A stretch of 7,151 nt of DNA from Ruaniaceae bacterium (GTDB lineage Bacteria; Actinomycetota; Actinomycetes; Actinomycetales; Actinomycetaceae). Location: assembly GCA_030450655.1 (NCBI GenBank), contig JAKDIE010000064.1, forward strand, positions 1 to 7,151. The letters are read 5' to 3'. The translations under genes and the position numbers were made by a program. The notes below the pieces were generated by a model. It saw only the letters and a program-made list of their open reading frames with translations, had not been told where the DNA came from and did not search any database. Positions 5,092-7,151 of this stretch are shown one piece after another. How positions within the stretch are numbered: the stretch's first letter is position 1; every line of letters starts with the position of its first letter.

Positions 5092-6560
5092 CTGATGGCT
5101 GGGTTGATGTCTATCCACTCGACGAATGCACTGCGTTCTACCGCCAGGAACTCGATACCCTCTACACCGCCGCCACCCTCGCGCAGGCGAGCACCCAGAA
5201 CGCGCATCAGTGGGTCAACAGATCATTGGCGGTGGCGGCAGCCAACTGCCATCGGGCGCCTCTCAGCTATCCGGCCCTGGGGTACGCCCTCTATGGGATG
5301 ACAGCCAGCCCCACGGGGCTGATCTCTCTCGCTGCGGGAACAGTCGATCTCGCGGAATCGCTCAGCACCGCGCGGGAGGTCTATGCCGAGGCCGAGTGGA
5401 CGCTGGCGCGCACCATGGACGAGTACGCAGCGTTGCAGCCGCTAAGCCGGACGCTCTCGTGGCGCGCACCATTCGGAAAGGAGATCGCGGACGCCACACA
5501 GATCGGGGCGATGGCATTGCTCATGCTGCGCAGACTTGAGCGCCACAGTGACGGAGAGAACGCCGTCGGGCTTCAAGGCGATATGAGGGAGCTTGGTGTC
5601 CGCCTGCGGGATCTATTGCGCGATGGGCCGTGGGATATCGGGGTGGATACGCGCGATGGGCCCCAGTCCCTGGCGGATCGTGGGCCGATACAGGGTGCGG
5701 CGCTCCTACTGCTCGCGTGGGCGGATCTCGCGCAGCTCGCGCAGAACGTGCGGGTGTGGCAGGTGCCCGCGGTGGGTGCGCCCACCGGCGAAATGGATAC
5801 TGCAGTGATCGATTCGATCAGTGGGATCCCGCGCGCGCTCGAGTGGATCAAGGATACGCGGACGCTCAGCGACGAGACGGGCCGCATTGCGCTCGTCAGC
5901 CACCCTGTGGGGGATGGGACGTACGCGTGGACCGTGCTGATTCCGGGGACGCAAGGGCTGATCGGCGGGAAGAATCCGCAGGATTGGGAGTCCAATCTTG
6001 AGTTGACGGCGGGCCTGTCGAGCGAGCTCATGGCTGCGGTCCTCGCGGCGCTGCGAAGTGCGCCGATCCAGCCTGGCGAGTCCGTGACCATCATTGGTCA
6101 CTCCCAAGGAGGGCTCGTGGGGACGGCGCTCGCGGCGAGCCCTGAGGTGCGCGCGGAATTCAACGTGACGAGTGTGGTGACTGTCGGCACGCCAGTGGGG
6201 CACTACGATGCTGTGCCCGACGACGTCCTCGCCCTCCACTTGGAGGACATCAACGACATCGTCCCGGCGGTTGATGGACTCGCGAACACGCCGAGCGCCC
6301 GGCACGTCACGCTTGTGTTCGATCCGAGCACGGTGGCAGAGGATCCGCATGGGCACGATAACTATGCCGCGCTCGTGGAGGCGGTTCAGGACCAAGGAAG
6401 CTCACCTCAGCTCGCACGAATGTCTGCGGAGCTGGCGGCCCTCTCCGGCTGGACGGACGGAGGCGAAGCGCGGCTTTACTCGTACGAGTTCGAGAGGGTA
6501 TCGACGAGTCCGGGGCTTGGGGAGATCCTGGGGCGCAAGGTGGTCGAGGCGATCCGTTGA
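5088..6560 (+). CDS. Helical N-terminal domain fused to a lipase-like alpha/beta hydrolase; candidate type VII-associated effector
   Basis: This 490-residue protein has two parts. Residues 1-225 are mostly alpha-helical, without signal peptide or clear transmembrane segment. A helix-rich stretch at 77-118 contains REVYAEAEWTLARTMDEY, with a YxxxE pattern (Y99, E103) recalling the ESX signal. Residues 265-435 look like an alpha/beta hydrolase: strand plus oxyanion-type loop VLIPGTQG (283-290), nucleophile elbow IIGHSQGG with S339, HLEDINDIVPAVDG (384-397), where NDIVP is the catalytic-Asp signature of class 3 lipases (D390), and DPHGHDNY (419-426) supplying a His (H421 or H423). A complete Ser-Asp-His triad is therefore plausible, and lipase, phospholipase or esterase activity is inferred. 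About 55 residues follow, ending in a likely amphipathic helix. Cotranscription with the overlapping WXG-like gene suggests export as a pair. It could instead be a cytosolic esterase. No immunity or secretion gene is seen beside it. Confidence 0.8.
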   Translation: MTDGWVDVYPLDECTAFYRQELDTLYTAATLAQASTQNAHQWVNRSLAVAAANCHRAPLSYPALGYALYGMTASPTGLISLAAGTVDLAESLSTAREVYAEAEWTLARTMDEYAALQPLSRTLSWRAPFGKEIADATQIGAMALLMLRRLERHSDGENAVGLQGDMRELGVRLRDLLRDGPWDIGVDTRDGPQSLADRGPIQGAALLLLAWADLAQLAQNVRVWQVPAVGAPTGEMDTAVIDSISGIPRALEWIKDTRTLSDETGRIALVSHPVGDGTYAWTVLIPGTQGLIGGKNPQDWESNLELTAGLSSELMAAVLAALRSAPIQPGESVTIIGHSQGGLVGTALAASPEVRAEFNVTSVVTVGTPVGHYDAVPDDVLALHLEDINDIVPAVDGLANTPSARHVTLVFDPSTVAEDPHGHDNYAALVEAVQDQGSSPQLARMSAELAALSGWTDGGEARLYSYEFERVSTSPGLGEILGRKVVEAIR

Positions 6561-6562
6561 GG

Positions 6563-6946
6563 TTACCGGCTCGGGCTCGGCGCGATGACGTTCAGTAGGC
6601 CGGCGATGATCGAGATGATGATGCCGCCCAGGAGCGCCCATCCGAAGTCTTGGACCCACAGCCCCCAGCCGATGAGGCCGCTGATCCAACTCGTCAGGAG
6701 GAGCATGAGTGCGTTGACCACGAAATAGAACAGTCCGAGCGTGAGGATCAGGAACGGAATCGACAGCACCATCACGATGGGCTTCACCGCCAGGTTCACG
6801 GCCGTGAAGATCGCGCCAACGATGAGCACCACGCCCACCTGCTTCCACGCCTCTTCCGTCTCGTGAAGGATCGCCAGGCCAGGGAGCATCAAGGTGGTGA
6901 GCCAGATCGCGAGCGAGTTAACTGCCGTTCGCACGAGGAATGTCAT
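6563..6946 (-). CDS. YvlD / phage-holin-4-type (DUF360-like) membrane protein
   Basis: This 127-residue integral membrane protein has about four hydrophobic segments (roughly 5-24, 36-54, 57-86 and 102-121). The stretch NLAVKPIVMVLSIPF followed by LILTLGLFYFVVNALMLLLT (residues 51-85) matches the hallmark of the Phage_holin_4_2/YvlD family: N-x-x-x-KP, then a TLGLF-F-VNA pattern. The family name is historical: most members are chromosomal, of unknown function, and sometimes linked to envelope stress, so this is not evidence of prophage. I chose the ATG at 6944-6946, which begins MTFLVRTAVNS as in relatives; an ATG 20 codons upstream gives a Cys/Arg-rich extension foreign to the family. No strong Shine-Dalgarno is seen. 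The gene converges with the hydrolase gene, the stops being only 2 bp apart, so transcripts from both sides probably overlap. A direct functional link is not shown. Confidence 0.9.
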   Translation of the reverse strand: MTFLVRTAVNSLAIWLTTLMLPGLAILHETEEAWKQVGVVLIVGAIFTAVNLAVKPIVMVLSIPFLILTLGLFYFVVNALMLLLTSWISGLIGWGLWVQDFGWALLGGIIISIIAGLLNVIAPSPSR

Positions 6947-7023
6947 GCACCCAGTGTTCCACGGACACCTGAACAACGTCTGAATACTGCACGCGTGACG
7001 CGCCATCCTGCGCGCCAGTCGCT

Positions 7024-7125
7024 GTGATCCAGGACGCCCCGGTCACGATCGAAGGACCGTGACCGGGACCCTCCTGGCAGAACGGGCTGCATCTGGTGAC
7101 CAAAGACGCCCCTTTAGTCACCATC
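7024..7125. repeat. Direct repeat of a ~30-bp GTGA-GACGCCCC-TCAC-ATC element, two copies
   Basis: Unit 1 at 7024-7050 and unit 2 at 7096-7125 share the layout GTGA-x-CCA or CAA, then GACGCCCC, then TCAC-x-ATC, with a 3-nt indel and a period of 72 bp. A third GACGCCCC stands at 7144-7151 at the window edge. Each unit is itself an inverted repeat (GTGA...TCAC), as expected for a bound operator or a structured intergenic repeat. Confidence 0.65.
7029..7077. repeat. Long GC-rich hairpin
   Basis: CCCGGTCACG (7038-7047) and CGTGACCGGG (7058-7067) are a perfect 10-bp inverted repeat around a 10-nt loop. CCAGGA (7029-7034) and TCCTGG (7072-7077) add an outer 6-bp stem in register. No T-run follows on either side, so an intrinsic terminator is not supported. 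Confidence 0.7.
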
Positions 7126-7130
7126 TGCAG
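7087..7130. repeat. 20-bp imperfect inverted repeat
   Basis: The arms at 7087-7106 and 7111-7130 match at 16 of 20 positions around a 4-nt loop; the best parts are CTGCA/TGCAG outside and GGTGAC/GTCACC with AAAG/CTTT inside. It overlaps unit 2 of the direct repeat. It may be a regulatory palindrome or part of a larger intergenic repeat. Confidence 0.7.
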
Positions 7131-7151
7131 CCATAAGCCCCGAGACGCCCC

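Larger units (their letters stand above)
6947..7151. other. Non-coding region with repeats upstream of the YvlD-like gene
   Basis: No convincing gene is present in these 205 bp. A leftward frame starting at 7124 runs to 6918 but matches nothing I know and crosses two inverted repeats. The part next to the gene (6947-7020) must contain its promoter; the AT-richer patch around 6978-6994 is the likeliest place, without a clear -10/-35. The rest is occupied by the repeats described separately and continues beyond the right edge. Confidence 0.6.

Noticed and set aside
4708..5118. N-terminal extension of the IlvA frame to 5118
   Set aside because: It runs antisense through the WXG-like gene and its leader. 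The IlvA family begins near the GTG at 4705-4707.
6563..6946. Prophage remnant suggested by the holin-like gene
   Set aside because: YvlD/Phage_holin_4_2 proteins are common chromosomal membrane proteins, and no other phage gene is present.
6918..7124. Leftward 68-codon frame upstream of the YvlD-like gene
   Set aside because: It overlaps the start of that gene, crosses two inverted repeats, and has no recognisable motif or Shine-Dalgarno.
7096..7151. Rightward GTG-started frame open to the right edge (VTKDAPLVTI...)
   Set aside because: The similar upstream unit gives a related peptide (VIQDAPVTI) followed by a stop, so the coding look comes from the direct repeat. The sequence beyond the edge would be needed.

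Overview
The window is high-GC DNA (roughly 60-65% by eye) with GTG starts and tightly packed genes. The proteins look actinobacterial: a Corynebacterium-type threonine dehydratase, a WXG-like small protein and a YvlD/holin-4-type membrane protein. I infer an actinobacterium, possibly of the order Actinomycetales; nothing here fixes the genus. There are no tRNA or rRNA genes, CRISPR arrays, transposases or recombinases.

Left part (1-4707). The tail of a rightward membrane protein ends at 75. A leftward run of four genes follows: a cation diffusion facilitator metal transporter (95-1021), an FGGY sugar kinase of gluconokinase-like type (1447-2931), a small VOC/glyoxalase-like protein (2985-3416) and threonine dehydratase IlvA (3472-4707). 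These are housekeeping or metabolic functions and do not form one obvious pathway. The 425-bp gap between the transporter and the kinase is filled with repeats: a 14-bp unit three times in tandem, then degenerate ~96-bp-spaced copies of a 20-bp element containing ACTTTGACCACCC, with inverted copies that form a near-perfect 20-bp stem.

Right part (4708-7151). Divergent from ilvA, a structured 156-bp leader precedes a two-gene unit. The first gene encodes a 75-residue helical protein with a central W-R-G motif (WXG100/ESAT-6-like). The second overlaps it by ATGA and encodes a 490-residue protein with a helical N-terminal half and a C-terminal lipase-like alpha/beta hydrolase domain (GHSQGG, NDIVP, and a His in HGHDNY). 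This pair is the most interesting content of the window and looks like a candidate type VII (ESX/WXG) secretion-associated hydrolase with its small partner. No secretion ATPase or immunity gene is visible, so that role is inference. A convergent YvlD/phage-holin-4-type membrane protein (6563-6946) follows after 2 bp. The last 200 bp hold no convincing gene but contain direct and inverted repeats built around GTGAC/GTCAC and GACGCCCC.

Three leftward genes (transporter, kinase, ilvA) share AGAATC 5-8 nt before the proposed start codon and lack a good Shine-Dalgarno, suggesting leaderless transcription. The two rightward genes have clear GGAGG sites.
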